This document shows, in pieces, positions 25,196 through 36,694 of a stretch of DNA of 64,000 bases. The translations under genes and the position numbers were made by a program. Source of the stretch: Aedes albopictus. Taxonomy: Eukaryota; Arthropoda; Insecta; Diptera; Culicidae. Every line of letters starts with the position of its first letter. Positions within the stretch are counted from its first letter, which is position 1. The notes under the pieces are model-generated. The model was not told the DNA's origin, ran no database searches, and saw only the letters and a list, made by a program, of their open reading frames with translations. The stretch covers positions 362,269,238 through 362,333,237 of the forward strand of contig NC_085138.1 of the NCBI RefSeq assembly GCF_035046485.1, written 5' to 3'.

Positions 25196-26285
25196 ATACG
25201 ATCTATACGATCACTCGTCCTCTCAACCCTGGCACCACCCCTGAATATCGATCAATCGAAAGCGAACACCGAGAAGGAAAACCCGGAAAGTGTATCACCG
25301 TGTCACGCAGCCCATACGACGACAACTGCACTGTGCGAATGACTCCAAATGGCGTTGCGTTGAATTAGCCATTGCACACCCCGTCGTCATCGTCCTCGTC
25401 GCCGAGGTCTCTATAATTAAAACCGGGCCCAGGGGTTTCGCCACCCATGGCAACCTGTTTGTGTCCGCAATGTTGTTATTTAGATATCTCCCCCCCTGGT
25501 AGGGGCTGCTAATTTTCTCCGTCGTCGGTTTTCTCCGGTGCGGCTGATAGCGCCATCCTGCCTCAATTTGCCGCCGATTTCTCACTGACTGACTGCGATT
25601 GCATTGCGTTGCATTAGCCTCAGTCGCAGATGTTGGCCACCCGATACGAGGGAGAAAATCAGCGGTTTCCTGTACCCCTCTTGAATGGGCAAAGGGGGGC
25701 TTCTGAATTACGAAATACGGGGGGCAACTCGGACCCATCCAAATTGGATTCCTTTGGCTACCGTAACTTATCGAATTTTGCTGGCAGCTGTGAACCGGTC
25801 GTAAAGTGCTGTTTGTGTTTATTTACTCGGGCGCCCCCTCCGGAGGGAAAACAATAAAACTCAATCCCGGTGTGATAAGATTGCCATGCGTGAGCAAATA
25901 GCTACAGTTTCGGTCAAAGCTTTTGGAAGTATTGTATGTGGCGCAGACATTATAGACATTTAATCTTAGAATGGATGATTAATCTGCTTTGGCGTTTGAA
26001 GAAAAACTATATTCAAAAACATGCAAAAATTCACACTAACAGGTGTCATGTTGAAAATTTAGCCAAATCAATTCATAAAAGGTTCAAAAAGTCCTAAGAA
26101 ACATTATAATGCCAAAATAAAATAATTTAGGCTTAATCACGGTTCTCAAGTTTTCCTTAAAACTAGTTTTACTTCAGCTTCTTGGGATGTGTTATATGGG
26201 ATATCCGAATGGCACATGTAACATTTGAACGTTTGAAGAGCTTCTAAGAACCATTATAAAACTCATAAAACCAAAAAGGCCATTT
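25196..26285. other. Spacer with a GC-rich island upstream of host exon A
   Basis: 25200-25860 is comparatively GC-rich and not obviously repetitive. Frames on both strands here (for example 25295-25738, -) overlap each other and lack domains. 25870-26285 is AT-rich and contains decayed copies of the CCCAAGTAAC family. Confidence 0.3.
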
Positions 26286-26451
26286 AGGCTTTATGATGGT
26301 TGTCAAAAGTTCCTCAAAACTAATTTGACTTCAAATACTTGGAATCCGACGCAGGCATTGAAAGAATAAATACGCATTTTTAAAGTCTTGTATCGGATTC
26401 CAAGTAAGTCAAATTAGTTTTGAGGAGCGTTTGACAACCATCATGAAGCCT
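26286..26451. mobile_element. Foldback MITE (about 166 bp)
   Basis: The left arm AGGCTTTATGATGGTTGTC..CTCAAAACTAATTTGACTT..CTTGGAATCCGA pairs with the complement of 26385-26451, with a loop around 26350-26385. Same family vocabulary as the CCCAAGTAAC elements. It ends about 115 bp before host exon A. Confidence 0.7.
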
Positions 26452-26565
26452 GAATGACTTTTAGGCAAAAAAAGCAAACATTTGAATAATTTGGCCAATA
26501 CTGTACCAACTCAGACATCCACTAACGTTCCATTTCCTCTTCTTCTTCTTCTACTCTATTTCCAG

Positions 26566-26851
26566 TTCGATTCCTACACGCGGTCCCTCCAGATTGACCC
26601 CTGCGGGGGCAACTTTCGGCTGGTGGTGGACGGCCAGCTGCCGCTGCGGCAGTGCCTCCACCCGGAAGCCGGTGCCAAAGATATTCAGCTACCCGCGTAC
26701 TACTGGCGATTCAGCGACCTGCGGAAGGAGTACGTGCGCTTCAAGGCGGGCGACCTGTCCCGGGCGCTGGTACCGGTGTCCGACGTGACCAAGTTGCACA
26801 CGATGCCCCGGCTGCCGACGGTGCCCGCCTCGGTGGCCGAAGTTATGCAAG
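26566..26851 (+). CDS. Host gene, internal exon A (unidentified protein)
   Basis: The exon is preceded by a pyrimidine tract (tcctcttcttcttcttctactctatttccAG) and followed by GTGAGT at 26852. It is 286 nt long and reads in one frame from [12 protein letters not shown] to P-A-S-V-A-E-V-M-Q, ending after the first base of a codon (phase 1). It contains a cysteine pair (DPCGG and RQCLHP) and a basic/aromatic stretch ([15 protein letters not shown]). The third-position GC is high, unlike the AT-rich surroundings, as expected for an expressed mosquito gene. The in-frame ATG at 26482 lies inside the intron and is not the start. I do not recognise the protein family. The two cysteines would suit an extracellular protein, but that is inference. 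Confidence 0.8.
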
Positions 26852-26900
26852 GTGAGTTTGAAGGGGGTAAATGGATGTCCCCTTATGTGTAATAGTTTAA

Positions 26901-26993
26901 CCCTTATGTGGCCGACAGGGTACCCGGGTACCCAGCGCTCATTTGAAAAGCACGGTGTAGAAAAAAGCAAAAAAATTGTCGGACACATAACGG
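26901..26993. mobile_element. 93-bp piggyBac-like MITE in TTAA
   Basis: TTAA at 26897-26900 and 26994-26997 flanks CCCTTATGTGGCCGACA and its imperfect complement TGTCGGACACATAACGG. CCC ends and a TTAA target are hallmarks of piggyBac-type elements; the assignment is inference for so small a copy. It sits 49 bp after the exon A splice donor. A second copy is at 34467-34544. Confidence 0.8.
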
Positions 26994-26999
26994 TTAAAG

Positions 27000-27229
27000 A
27001 AGTTTGCTAAGGGTCCATCGATGTAGTACAGTTACAGTGCGCGAGTATTTGATTGTTTGGGTTCGATTACTGGTTGATTTAGAATCTTTTCATAATAGAT
27101 ATTTCGTTGATTCTCTTGGTAATTGAGGAAATCCCCGTAAAACTTGGAAATCATTCAATTCACTGAGTATTTTTTATAGAATGATTCTCATTCTCTCTCT
27201 CTCTCTTCTATACCTTCGCGGTACACCCG
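27000..27229. other. Intron spacer
   Basis: AT-rich, with a short (CT)n run at about 27194-27209. No feature recognised. Confidence 0.35.
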
Positions 27230-29315
27230 TTAGGGAGGACTTCGAAAAGGGGGGGCGTACATGAGTACACTCTAATAGTAAGCGTTCCACCAGCTACCGA
27301 CTTAAGTCGTTCACTCTCCACTAGAGGCTCGGGTCCTGGCTAGTACATAGACTATCCGTTGAACTCAAGCTCCTGGATGGGGAGCAGGCATATTCTACGT
27401 GGCTTCCGAATTTCAGCTTATCGTAGATTGTGACCCCCAATTGCTTCATTGACCGCTTAGAGTTGAGCGTGCATCCACCTGTGGTGACCACTGCTTGTTG
27501 TTGTTTACCACCACCACCTCCGTTTTGTGATGCGCGAATGCCAACTGTCTCGACCTCATCCAGTCCTCGACTATACCAATTGCGTGCGTTGCTGTCAGTT
27601 TCACTTCCTCTATCGACTCGCCATATACCACGAGAGTAATATCACCGGCCAAGCCGACCAGCTTTACGCCCGGTAGAAGTTTGAGCCACAATACGCTGTC
27701 ATACGCCGCGTTCCGTAGTACCGGGCCCAAGATGGAGCACTGAGGTACTCCCGCGGTTATGGTATAGCTCCTCTCGCCTTCCTCGGTGTCATAGGTTAGC
27801 ACCCTATTCTGGAAGTAGCTCTCCAGTATCCGGCATAGGCTAACCGGGACTCCTAAGTGGTGTATGGCGCACTCAATGGCGGCCAAGCTGACGCTGTTGA
27901 ACGACCGCGCAATAGTGGATTCCTGTTCGCTTATTTTGGAGTGCTATCCTGGTGGCTTCCCAGGTTTGGGCAGTAGAACCAATCTTTGCTTTTTCCTCCC
28001 TCTCCGGAAATTCGCCTCTGCCTAGCCGTTCGGAACATGTCAGGGCTAACCTGGAACAGCGTTTCCACGATATACTACAGCATCTCGGGGGAGCGTTCTG
28101 AGAGTGCTGACACGCCCTTTGTTTTGGCCATGACAACTCTGTAGGCATCACCTCAAGTGGTCGTGTTGGCTGCCTGTCAAAGATTTTCGAAGCACGCCCG
28201 CTTACGCGCCTTAATCTCTTTGTTCAATGCCAGTTTAGCCGCCCTATAGGCCTCACTGGGTACACATTCTACCCTCATCGATGCGAGCTCTTTGAATCCT
28301 CCTTCTAACTCTTAGGCAGGATGCGCGGAGTTCTGCGATTTCTGGATACTACCATTATACCGGTTTGCGTCCATTTCTGGGTAGGGATCGCCTTGGCATT
28401 GCGGTGTCACATACACGGCTTAGGGTTCCGACTAGATCATCGCTGGAAAGATAGTCGTCGGTGTTATCCTCCATAGGCAATCGCGAGGTCAGCCATCCTC
28501 GATGACGGTCGATGACCTTCGGTTAGGGCCCTTATTGAATCGGCAGATGGTCACTGTGCATGTATCCATCGTCGACCCTCCAGTCCGAGCTAGGGCTTAG
28601 ACCCAGGCTCCAGTAGGCCACATCAACGATGGACTCTGCACCGTTCCTACTGCAGGACATCCACGTTCATGCTAGCCTTACCTTCGAGTAGAGGCCAGCC
28701 GCTCGCGTAAGTCAAGCGGCTACACCACTCAATCGCTCAGGCGTTGAAGTCTCCACCGATGACCACAGGACTCAATCCCACTAGTTTGCTTTATAGCGAA
28801 TCCAGCATAGACGAGAACTGGTCTATCAGACACCTGGGAGGGGCATAACAACTGCAGTAGTACACCCCGTTGATCTACTTTATTGCGAAGCCCTCGTGCG
28901 ACGTGGAAATTATGTCCTGCGACGTGTAAATTATATATTGGCCTGATCCGCTACCCAGTTCCCGTTATCGGGAGGGATGCGGTATGGGTCCGATAGTAGT
29001 GCGATGTCTGTATTTGACTCTGATACTGACTGCCACAGCAACTGTTGTGCGGCTTCACAGTGGTTCAGGTTTAGCTGTGTAACCTGCGTTATCGTCGGTT
29101 GGTTCGACCTCCTCGCGTACCTGGACATTTGGGCCCGTCCGTCGTATGGCCCTTGTTCGCCGTGCAAATCAGGCATTTCGGTGCCGAGTTGCACTACCTG
29201 GCGATATGGCCCTTCACTCCGCACTTCCTGCAGAGCTTGCTCCTGTCGGGGCCTTTACACGGCCACGGCTTATGTCCTTGCTCAAAGCATTTTAATGCAA
29301 AAGGAAGGTTAAAAA
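27230..29315 (-). pseudogene. Decayed R1-clade-like non-LTR retrotransposon
   Basis: Reading the minus strand from 29300 downward, the end of ORF1 shows three zinc-knuckle-type units (C-F-E-Q-G-H-K-P-W-P-C, C-x2-C-x4-H-x4-C with a stop just before the last C, and C-x2-C..H..C). Next is an ORF2 start with QLNLNHCEAAQQLLWQ and ALLSDPYRIP at about 29090-28970, the APE endonuclease N-terminus. About 27885-27450 is RT: HHLGVPVSLCRILESYFQNR, AGVPQCSILGPVL (motif B) and LAGDITLVVYGES, where the family's F-A-D-D reads L-A-G-D, so the active site is lost. EVVVVNN follows. Stops and frameshifts lie throughout. R1 is the best guess from the endonuclease start and the RT; LOA is the alternative. Confidence 0.8.
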
Positions 29316-29879
29316 CATGGGAAGAATTAAAAAAAATCCCGAGTCCTTCTTCACAAGGAATTCCAACTCTGAAAGAAATCCTGGAAGGACATTCGTGGTA
29401 ATTCCTGCAAGGAACCCGATAGATTTCCCAAAAGGAAGAATGTCGGGAGGGTTTGTGGTGGAAACTCCTGGGGGAATTCTGGCATAGATCTCGAGATAAA
29501 ACACCAGGAGGAAAACTACGGGAGATATTCCTAGAAAACCTCTAGAAGTAACCTCGAGATGGAATCCCCGGAGATACCTTGTAGAACGTATGAATAAACC
29601 CAAACACAAACTCTTGCAAATGCACATATTCCGGGAACACCTGCAGGTTCAAATACGAGGAATCCTTTTGAAGAATTACCGATAAATCCGGAAAAAGCTT
29701 ATGGAGAGACTACGCTGGGTACTTTGAAACAAAAAAAACTATTGGAACACGATGCATCCCAGAAGAACCTCTTGAAGAAATCACGGAATAAGCTCTGGAA
29801 GATATCCTGCAGTAACTGTGAAAGAAGTTCCAGGAATAACTACCGGGAGGAATTCCGGTAGAAATTGTGGTACCGTCCT
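29316..29879. repeat. Low-complexity 'GGAATTCC' block 2a
   Basis: Purine-rich variants of ggaaaaattcc/tcctggaggaattc with no fixed period, here in the opposite sense to block 1. It continues after the element at 29882-30894, so that element inserted into it. The short frame across 29292-29627 (-) is a repeat artefact. Confidence 0.6.
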
Positions 29880-29881
29880 TA

Positions 29882-30894
29882 CACAGTTATGGATCACACA
29901 CAGTTACGGATCACTTTGATGTTTAAAGTCGAATATCTGGCTCAAAACATATATTTCGGCACGAAATTCATTTTTGTAGCATGATCCTATTTGTTTTCTG
30001 AGATAAAAAGTCATTTACAAGAGTTCAATCTTAAAATATAATGTATTTTAATGCAACGATATTTTTGTCCTCTCACATCTGCCAGTAAACAGCCGAATTC
30101 CATAAGAAGCTACTCCTGCAGCGGTAAGCTCTAAAAGTGTCGAAAAACATCAATTTTGATATAAAAATCGCTCGTACACGTTGGATAAGATATGTATGTA
30201 TCTATTAAAAGAAGTTTTGTTCCATTCTGGGATTCAAAATTAAAATTATGTGACTTTCAACAGTGATCCATAATGCGACCCAAAAACTGATCATTTGACG
30301 CTATTATGGATCACTTTAAATAAATATAGATTTTTGCTTCACTCAACGCTCTTGATACAATATTCTTACCTTAAAGTATCATTAAAAAACATGTAACCTT
30401 GAAAACCAGGTGTCTTGAAACACAGAGTTGTAATAATAACACTTAAAATGGAGAGCATCACTGAAACCTAGTGGCGCACCTCTATCGAAGTAAATGGATT
30501 CGGGACTTTTTAATGATTTCTCTTTATTCCTGTTGTAAAATCGGGTACTCCATCAGTAAAATAATCAATACACTGCGTAGTTTAGCCTTACAAACGCAAA
30601 TTTATTATTAGAGTTGGATTTTTGGGTAATTTTGCATTGATCCATAATATGGCAAAAATTGATCCATAATATGTAGGACTCTGTGGAGCTGATCCATAAT
30701 AAGGCATTTTGTAAACAGTGAAATATTCCTTTTTCACACGAAAATGACTTGCGATTATACTTCAAATGGATCGATAATGAAAAGTTCGAATCAAAACATA
30801 GCCAACGGTGCTTTCAAAGTCGTAGTTTTTGTTTTCTTTTATTTTTAATTGAATTTTGAAAGTCAAAAATACCACTAAGTGATCCATGACTGTG
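29882..30894. mobile_element. TA-flanked DNA element rich in TGATCCATAA motifs
   Basis: TIRs CACAGTTATGGATCAC at the left and CACAGTCATGGATCAC (complement) at the right, with TA outside both (29880-29881, 30895-30896). The 1013-bp interior has about eight copies of TGATCCATAA or its complement (near 29887, 29903, 30264, 30301, 30637, 30659, 30690 and 30876). It has no transposase and is a non-autonomous Tc1/mariner-type element by its TA target. The repeat at 1-653 has a similar design with CAGTTATGG motifs. Confidence 0.8.
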
Positions 30895-30896
30895 TA

Positions 30897-31300
30897 GCCA
30901 CGGTATAATCCTGGGAAATCTCTGAGATAATTCCGTGAAGCAACTCCAGAAAAACTTCAGAAACTCTGGGACCAATTTCTGGAAGAAATTCTGAGAGGAA
31001 CTGCATAACGTTAGTTTCGGGAGGATCTTCCACATAAATCTCGGGAGGAACTCTGACTAGAATTCCTGGAGGAACCCTTCCAGATGAATTGCAGGAGGAA
31101 TTCCACAAGGAACACCGCCAGTAGAATTCAGCAGAAGTCCCGGGGGCATCCACTTACGGAACCCGGCAAAGATTGATGGTCAGTGAAGAATTCCAAGGGG
31201 AATACCGAACAACTCTCAAGGAAGATTTTTGGGAAGATCCCCTAGGCCAAATGTTCGGTAGGAATCCGAAAAAAATACTTCGAGAGGTATCTTGGAAGTA
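30897..31300. repeat. Low-complexity 'GGAATTCC' block 2b
   Basis: Continuation of the block at 29316-29879 beyond the inserted 1-kb element ('ctggaggaacccttccagatgaattgcaggaggaattcc'). The 73-92-codon frames on the minus strand here are monotonous and derive from the repeat. Confidence 0.6.
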
Positions 31301-31311
31301 GCAGTTACATA

Positions 31312-31498
31312 CAACCGACTCTTTTTTTGCACGGGTCTGGTTTTTGCTATAACTCAATCAATTTTCAACCGATTGTTATGAAATTTTGTACACGGATAGT
31401 ACTAACCGTGCCTACATGTGTACAAAATTTCATGAGAATCGGTTGGAAATTGACTGAGTTATAGCAAAAACCAGACCCGTGCAAAAAAGAATCGGGTG
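31312..31498. mobile_element. TA-flanked foldback MITE (TATAACTCA stem)
   Basis: 187 bp. The arms pair over almost the full length: outer CGATTCTTTTTTGCACGGG-like sequence, then GGTCTGGTTTTTGCTATAAC, then the AACCGATT..ATGAAATTTTGTACAC inner stem. TA lies at 31310-31311 and 31499-31500. A close relative is at 55250-55438. Confidence 0.85.
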
Positions 31499-31951
31499 TA
31501 CCAGCATACGACATTTCATACGTCATGTTCACATCGGGTCTAACGACAAGTCTCGGGATAAACTCTGCAGTAATTCCCAGTAGAGAAAAACAAAATAGTT
31601 TTTCCAATACATATTTGAAGTAGGCCAAATAACAAGCTATTTAGCGCCCATTCAATCGACTTTATATGTATTCACGAAGCCAATTGAACGTAACTACAAC
31701 AAAAAAAACGTTTCGGAAGTGTAATATCTTCACAACAGGGGAATTGCATATTGAAAAATCATACTAGTTTCCCTCATGAGAGTTCACTTGGAAATCCATA
31801 GACTGAATGAAGGATATCTAGATAGATAGTTTTGCAGACTGGACAAGCTTCCTCAAAAGCTTTCATGATGAATGTCGTTATAGAATCAATAGGTCAACTC
31901 GTGACTAATTTTGCTACAGCGTTATATCTAATACTTTTTCTCAAGCAAATA
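31499..31951. other. Intron spacer
   Basis: AT-rich. No gene or clear repeat was seen. Confidence 0.35.
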
Positions 31952-32166
31952 GGGTATCGCGCTACTTGGGCGGTGGCTTCTATATTCATCTGTTTTCCAC
32001 TATAACTCAGTCAATTTTGAACCAATTGACTTGAAATGTTGTACACGGGTAGATACTATACCTATCTCACTGCATTCCAAAAGTTGTGTCAATTGGTTCA
32101 AATTTGACTGAGTTATAGTGAAAAACAGACGAAAATAGAAGCCACCGCCCAAGTGGCGCGATTCCC
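31952..32166. mobile_element. TA-flanked foldback MITE (different ends, same inner stem)
   Basis: TIRs GGG.ATCGCGC.ACTTGGGCGG with TA at 31950-31951 and 32167-32168. The inner stem again contains CTATAACTCAGTCAATTTTG and ACCAATTGAC. 215 bp, no ORF. Confidence 0.85.
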
Positions 32167-32237
32167 TACCTGAAGGTTGGGCGTCTAAGTTAATATTGTC
32201 TATGTTGAGAATTCAAAGATCTGTACTACTAGGTACT

Positions 32238-32450
32238 ACTTAAGGTGAAGATATGACGGAGCCATACCTCTAATTTTCAAAAGCACAAATCTGATAAACC
32301 AAATGACGGTTTGCGCTGAAAATTTGATCGATTGGTCCTTCGCTGGTGGTGACTAATCGATCAACTTTTCAGCGCATCCCGTCCTTTGCTTCTTTAGATT
32401 TGTGCTCTTGAAAACTCGAGGTGTGGCTTCGTCATATCTTCACCTTAAGT
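32238..32450. mobile_element. Foldback MITE (ACTTAAGGTGAAGATATGAC ends)
   Basis: The left ACTTAAGGTGAAGATATGAC pairs with the right GTCATATCTTCACCTTAAGT. Pairing continues through CACAAATCT and TTGATCGATT around a loop at about 32340. 213 bp. A TA/TACT target is possible, but its extent is unclear because the ends are themselves palindromic. Confidence 0.75.
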
Positions 32451-34460
32451 ACTCCATCACATTGTAGAATCTCAAGTTAATGTCTGAGCTGTATCAAATG
32501 AAGTGGCGAGCATTACCCAAATTTGCGGCACGCGTTTTGAAATGTAGATGCTTTGAATTATATCGGTAGGGTATAGTTCATCATGCTGTAAATAATCCGA
32601 TCAACAGGTATGTTTACTATTGTGGTTTCCATCAGATGCGTCATTTGTAACAGCAAATACATCTGTGGTAGTTAGTTCAGAGACGAGTGTAACAACGACG
32701 GTTTTGTTGACAAGCACACATGCTCGAGGCATGACACACGAGTTTGTCTTTTGCGTTAGCCGTTGGATTTTGTGTATACCCCCTAACTATTCATTCCTAG
32801 GCACTGGAAGCATATAGTCGCATCACATCAGAAACTAGGGGGTTTTTACCACCGTAGCAGTCGGTTCGTAGTTTTATAATTGAAACGCCGACCGCTACCG
32901 ACAAAGCTTTCTAGGATGATCCCACAAAGTAGTTTATATTGATTATCAGATGAACTACATAGCTCGAACAACTGCTAAAACAATCAGCTTGAGTTTGCTA
33001 TCAATTCACGAAGCAGTGCTGTACAGTTTCAGGAATAATGATGCCACTTGAGACACTTGCTTTTTTTTCAAGTATTATGATATTAGGTAAAAATGAGAAT
33101 TCAAAACTCCTGAAACGTTGCAACGCTGAGTTGTTATCCTGAATTATGTGTCGTTCTATTGCGTCATTCAATGTAAAACTCTACACTTGTTCTCCACCAA
33201 ACACTCAAATTTACATGATTTTTCCTAAGTATGTTCGTCAGACAGTTTAAAATCGATGTTTGACGTCATTTTGCAATCCAAAATTGCTAAATTCCTTTTT
33301 TTCAACATGACCTTGTTGTAATTTATACTTTAAGGCCCAAGTGCGGTGGATATTAACGTATACAAACATCATAGTTGAGTGTGCTTAACTTTTAGACTAA
33401 TTGGACTTGGATTTCCTCAATGTAATTAGAATAAAAATTGAATTGACCAATCTTTTGTTATGCTTATACCAAAAAATCGAATCACCCTTCCGGTCGCGAA
33501 CTGATGCAAAACCAGTTCAATCCTCCGACAGTGACGGATTGTTTTCTGCAATCCATTGAAGTGCACTCGAACACACAGCTCCACTAAGAGATAAGTGGGC
33601 TTGCAAGTTCCACGTCACAATCGTAGATGGATACTTAGAGGTACCGGCAAACGGCAGCAACCGTCGCGTCGTCGGTTCATGGCAGTAAACAATACCAACA
33701 GCTCCTTCGGGCACCCCCGCACCAAGCAAAATCAGCCGTGAATCCACGAAAGACAAGCTTATCAGCATCGGGGAGGTTATGATGCTCTGATAAGAAACAA
33801 ACGCCGGCCGGCGGCAGGCCCTATCATTAAACTCAAATTCCATGCTGCCAGCAGCAAAAGGCGACACAATCATTATTGTTGTTGAGTTGGCGAAATCAAA
33901 CCACCCCAACACAGGAGAAGGAGGCGCTTATCTTGGTCGGCTTGCAGACCTTGAATTAGGTAATCCGAACAATGCGCGAGCCCGACGATAATGCGCGAAA
34001 CTGCTGAAGCACCTTCTAATGGATACTTTTTTTTTAATTTTCGGTGGACCGCCGGTTGAGCAATAGATTACCTCTTCTGAGTCTTCTTGAGGTAAGATTA
34101 TCGCTGTTTTTTTTGCTTGCCTTGGTGATTGATAGCTAATTTTGGACTTGTATGGCATAATTACGCCACTGTGCCTACGAGTGGCGTCAATATCTGGGGT
34201 CAAGAGCGGCCAATAAAGGGGGAACTGGTAACCTTTGGTGCAAGTGGGATCTTCTCCGCACGTGCGTCTTGTGATTCCTAAATCAGTGGTTCACAATCTT
34301 TTTATGTAGGGTCTGAGTGCTATAAGTAATCCCACTTAGCAATCCTTCTATCTAATAAGATGAAAAGATTTATAATTTATGATGTGCTTGATGGTGTAAA
34401 TCCAAAGAGCAGAATTTTCATGCACTCAGTGCGGACAAGCCTGCTTAGCATTAGCATTAA
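32451..34460. other. Unique-looking intron segment
   Basis: 33500-34210 has higher GC and open frames on the minus strand (33517-33912, 131 codons; 33928-34203, 91 codons) without recognisable domains. No inverted repeat or known element was seen. It could include regulatory DNA, but that is speculation. Confidence 0.3.
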
Positions 34461-34466
34461 CATTAA

Positions 34467-34544
34467 CCGGTATGTGTCCGACAAACTTTTTGCTTTTTTC
34501 TACACCGTGTATTTTACCCGGGTACCCTGACGGCCACATAAGGG
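34467..34544. mobile_element. 78-bp piggyBac-like MITE in TTAA, second copy
   Basis: TTAA (34463-34466, 34545-34548) brackets CCGGTATGTGTCCGACA and GGGTACCCTGACGGCCACATAAGGG. It is the inverted counterpart of 26901-26993 with a shorter centre. Confidence 0.8.
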
Positions 34545-34583
34545 TTAAGCGAGTCGCACAAATTGGTAGTACAATCCTAGACC

Positions 34584-35024
34584 CAGTCGGGGCCCGTGGC
34601 GCAGTGGTCCACACGTTCGCTTCATAAGCGGATGGTCATGGGTTCGAACCCAGCCCCGGCACTTGCAGTTTTTCGTCAGTTGCTCTTCCCCCCGAGAGCA
34701 GCTGGCACCTGACCCTCTTCGGAGCATACAGCTCCAACGGACCCGGAATTTGGATATCGGCGAACCGCAACTCATAATGGACCTCCCAATCGGACTGGAA
34801 AAGGAACAACAGCCAAAACATCAGCATCATCGTGCTCATCATTCTACCGTGGACAGGGTAGAAAAGTTGAAGCAGCACAAGGCACCAGTTCGATATAGTT
34901 GAATTAGAATAGAATACATGTAGGCGCTGTACAAAGTGCAGCGTCCAATTGGAATCGCTCACGTAGTGCCCTAGTGGACAAAAGAGCTGTAAATTAGGTT
35001 AAGTGAATAAGAATAAAAAAAAAA
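34584..35024 (+). mobile_element. tRNA(Met)-derived SINE with 11-bp target duplication
   Basis: Direct repeats AATCCTAGACC at 34573-34583 and 35025-35035 bracket the element, which ends in a poly(A)-like tail. The head (about 34588-34662) has the A-box TGGCGCAGTGG, the B-box-like GGTTCGAACCC, a 5-bp anticodon stem around loop TTCATAA (CAT anticodon), and an acceptor-like pairing CGGGGC/GCCCCG. The body is unrelated to tRNA. The long intact target duplication suggests LINE-mediated insertion not long ago. Frames inside it are not genes. Confidence 0.85.
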
Positions 35025-35035
35025 AATCCTAGACC

Positions 35036-36694
35036 GCTGTTATGAGGGTTGCCTGGTTCCCGTCCGAACCAAAGCACAAAGATTTGGGACTAATCTCTGA
35101 CTCTTAGAAAAGACTGACGCAATCATCCAATGGTTAAGAATTTCCTGGCCACGTCCTTGCGATTGCTGAGGGATGGGAAAGGATGGTTTGTTGTACACCT
35201 AAGAAAGATGTAGACAACTATACGGTATTTCAGGCCTAAGTGTCACGGGATTTCGAGTGTTATTAATGGAAGCATAAACTCCAAAGGATACGTTTGATCA
35301 ACATTCAGGCACACCATTGTTAGACTGCTTCGAATCAGTTGGTAACCCCTGCCCTGATTGGTAACCCCTAAAGAGGTATCGTCGGCAGAAATTAAACTCC
35401 ATTTCATGACACTCGGAAACTGTCTGGCTGGCTGCTGCCTGGCGCTAATGGGCCCGTCACATGAGCTGGTCTGGTAACGCAACTGGATGGTAGCGGTAAT
35501 TGACTCGACCGACACCAACAAGTGGTAAAAACTTTTCTCTCATTTCGGGGCTTTCCTATGGGATCATGCTTCGCCAGCCGAGTTGAGTTCGTCATTGTGG
35601 TGATATATGACCACATTGCTCAGGGGGGTTCAACCTTGTGATGGTAATTTCTGACAGCTCATAAAACGCGGTTTCGGCCAAGGTTCTAACGACACGCTCA
35701 TAATGAAGTTGCAATTATTTCTTCGGTGACGGGCAGATTAGAGGGGAACTTCCTTTATCGTCACTTAGTGGCATAATTTGCGTATTATAGTTGCCACTAT
35801 AGGACTGATAAGCAAAAAGTTGGAACTGATGAGTAGCTTCAGTCTGAATGGTACGTGCCAGACATGTACTACATCATTATCTAGGACGAAATTACACAGA
35901 GAAAAAAGTGTAAGCTTTTAGGCGGCTTAATTGAAGCCTTTTTTTTATAAATTTTAGTACTAGGCATTGAGATGCATAACTACATCATAAATTTAACTTG
36001 AAACAATTGTGGCATAGCTCCCTTGGAAGTCATGGAAAAATCCATTAGTAAACGATTAATGGCTTTGTTTTTCAACTGTTGTTATACTAAAAGAAATACA
36101 AAGTTGAGATGTTTCTCTATGGATAATATAATTCCAACATGACTCACAGGAGACTCTCAAAATCAACCAGCTATAGAATGATTTCTTTTGCACCTTCCCT
36201 TCCAACAATATGCGACGGGACGGTATCAATTCAACGCAAAGTACCGGTTGTCAATCATCAGTTCAGCTAGCGACCGCCAATGTATGGACTGGCGCTGTTC
36301 TCTATCGTGCGTTGTTATGAGCTTATCGCAACAGTTCTACCAGCCATATGTGGAGCAGTGTCCGGCACTCGAATCACAAATGCAAAATGCATCTATGCTA
36401 ATGATGTTTTCTGTTATTTTATTATGTTTCACAGAAACTCTACTGAGTTTCTAAACTAAAATATTCAGACAAATGTAAGAAAATCGACAATCGACCAAAG
36501 TCATTTTGCCCAAATCTAGCATTGTTGTATGCGACACAGTGATGGATGCATGAATTTAACGCGGTACCTCCCGAATAAGGGAACCAGTTATTGAGTCGTT
36601 CCAAGTTTGCTTGACTCCCTGTCGGCTGCCGTGAATCGTTGCAAGCTCCACATCAAAATCGTCGTTGTCGTCGCCAAAATGTCTACCGTTAATA
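35036..36694. other. Intron spacer
   Basis: 35240-35620 and 36190-36450 have short frames on either strand with no motif. Moderate GC at 35400-35800 and 36550-36700. No repeat or RNA gene was recognised. Confidence 0.3.

Noticed and set aside
26482..26565. ATG-initiated start for the exon A ORF
   Set aside because: This stretch contains a pyrimidine-rich tract ending in CAG typical of a 3' splice site; the composition changes sharply at 26566, so the ATG is intronic.
26689..26988. 99-codon minus-strand ORF across exon A
   Set aside because: Antisense shadow of the GC-rich coding exon, running into a MITE.
33517..33912. 131-codon minus-strand ORF
   Set aside because: Unique-looking DNA, but no recognisable protein features; could be chance in a GC-richer stretch.
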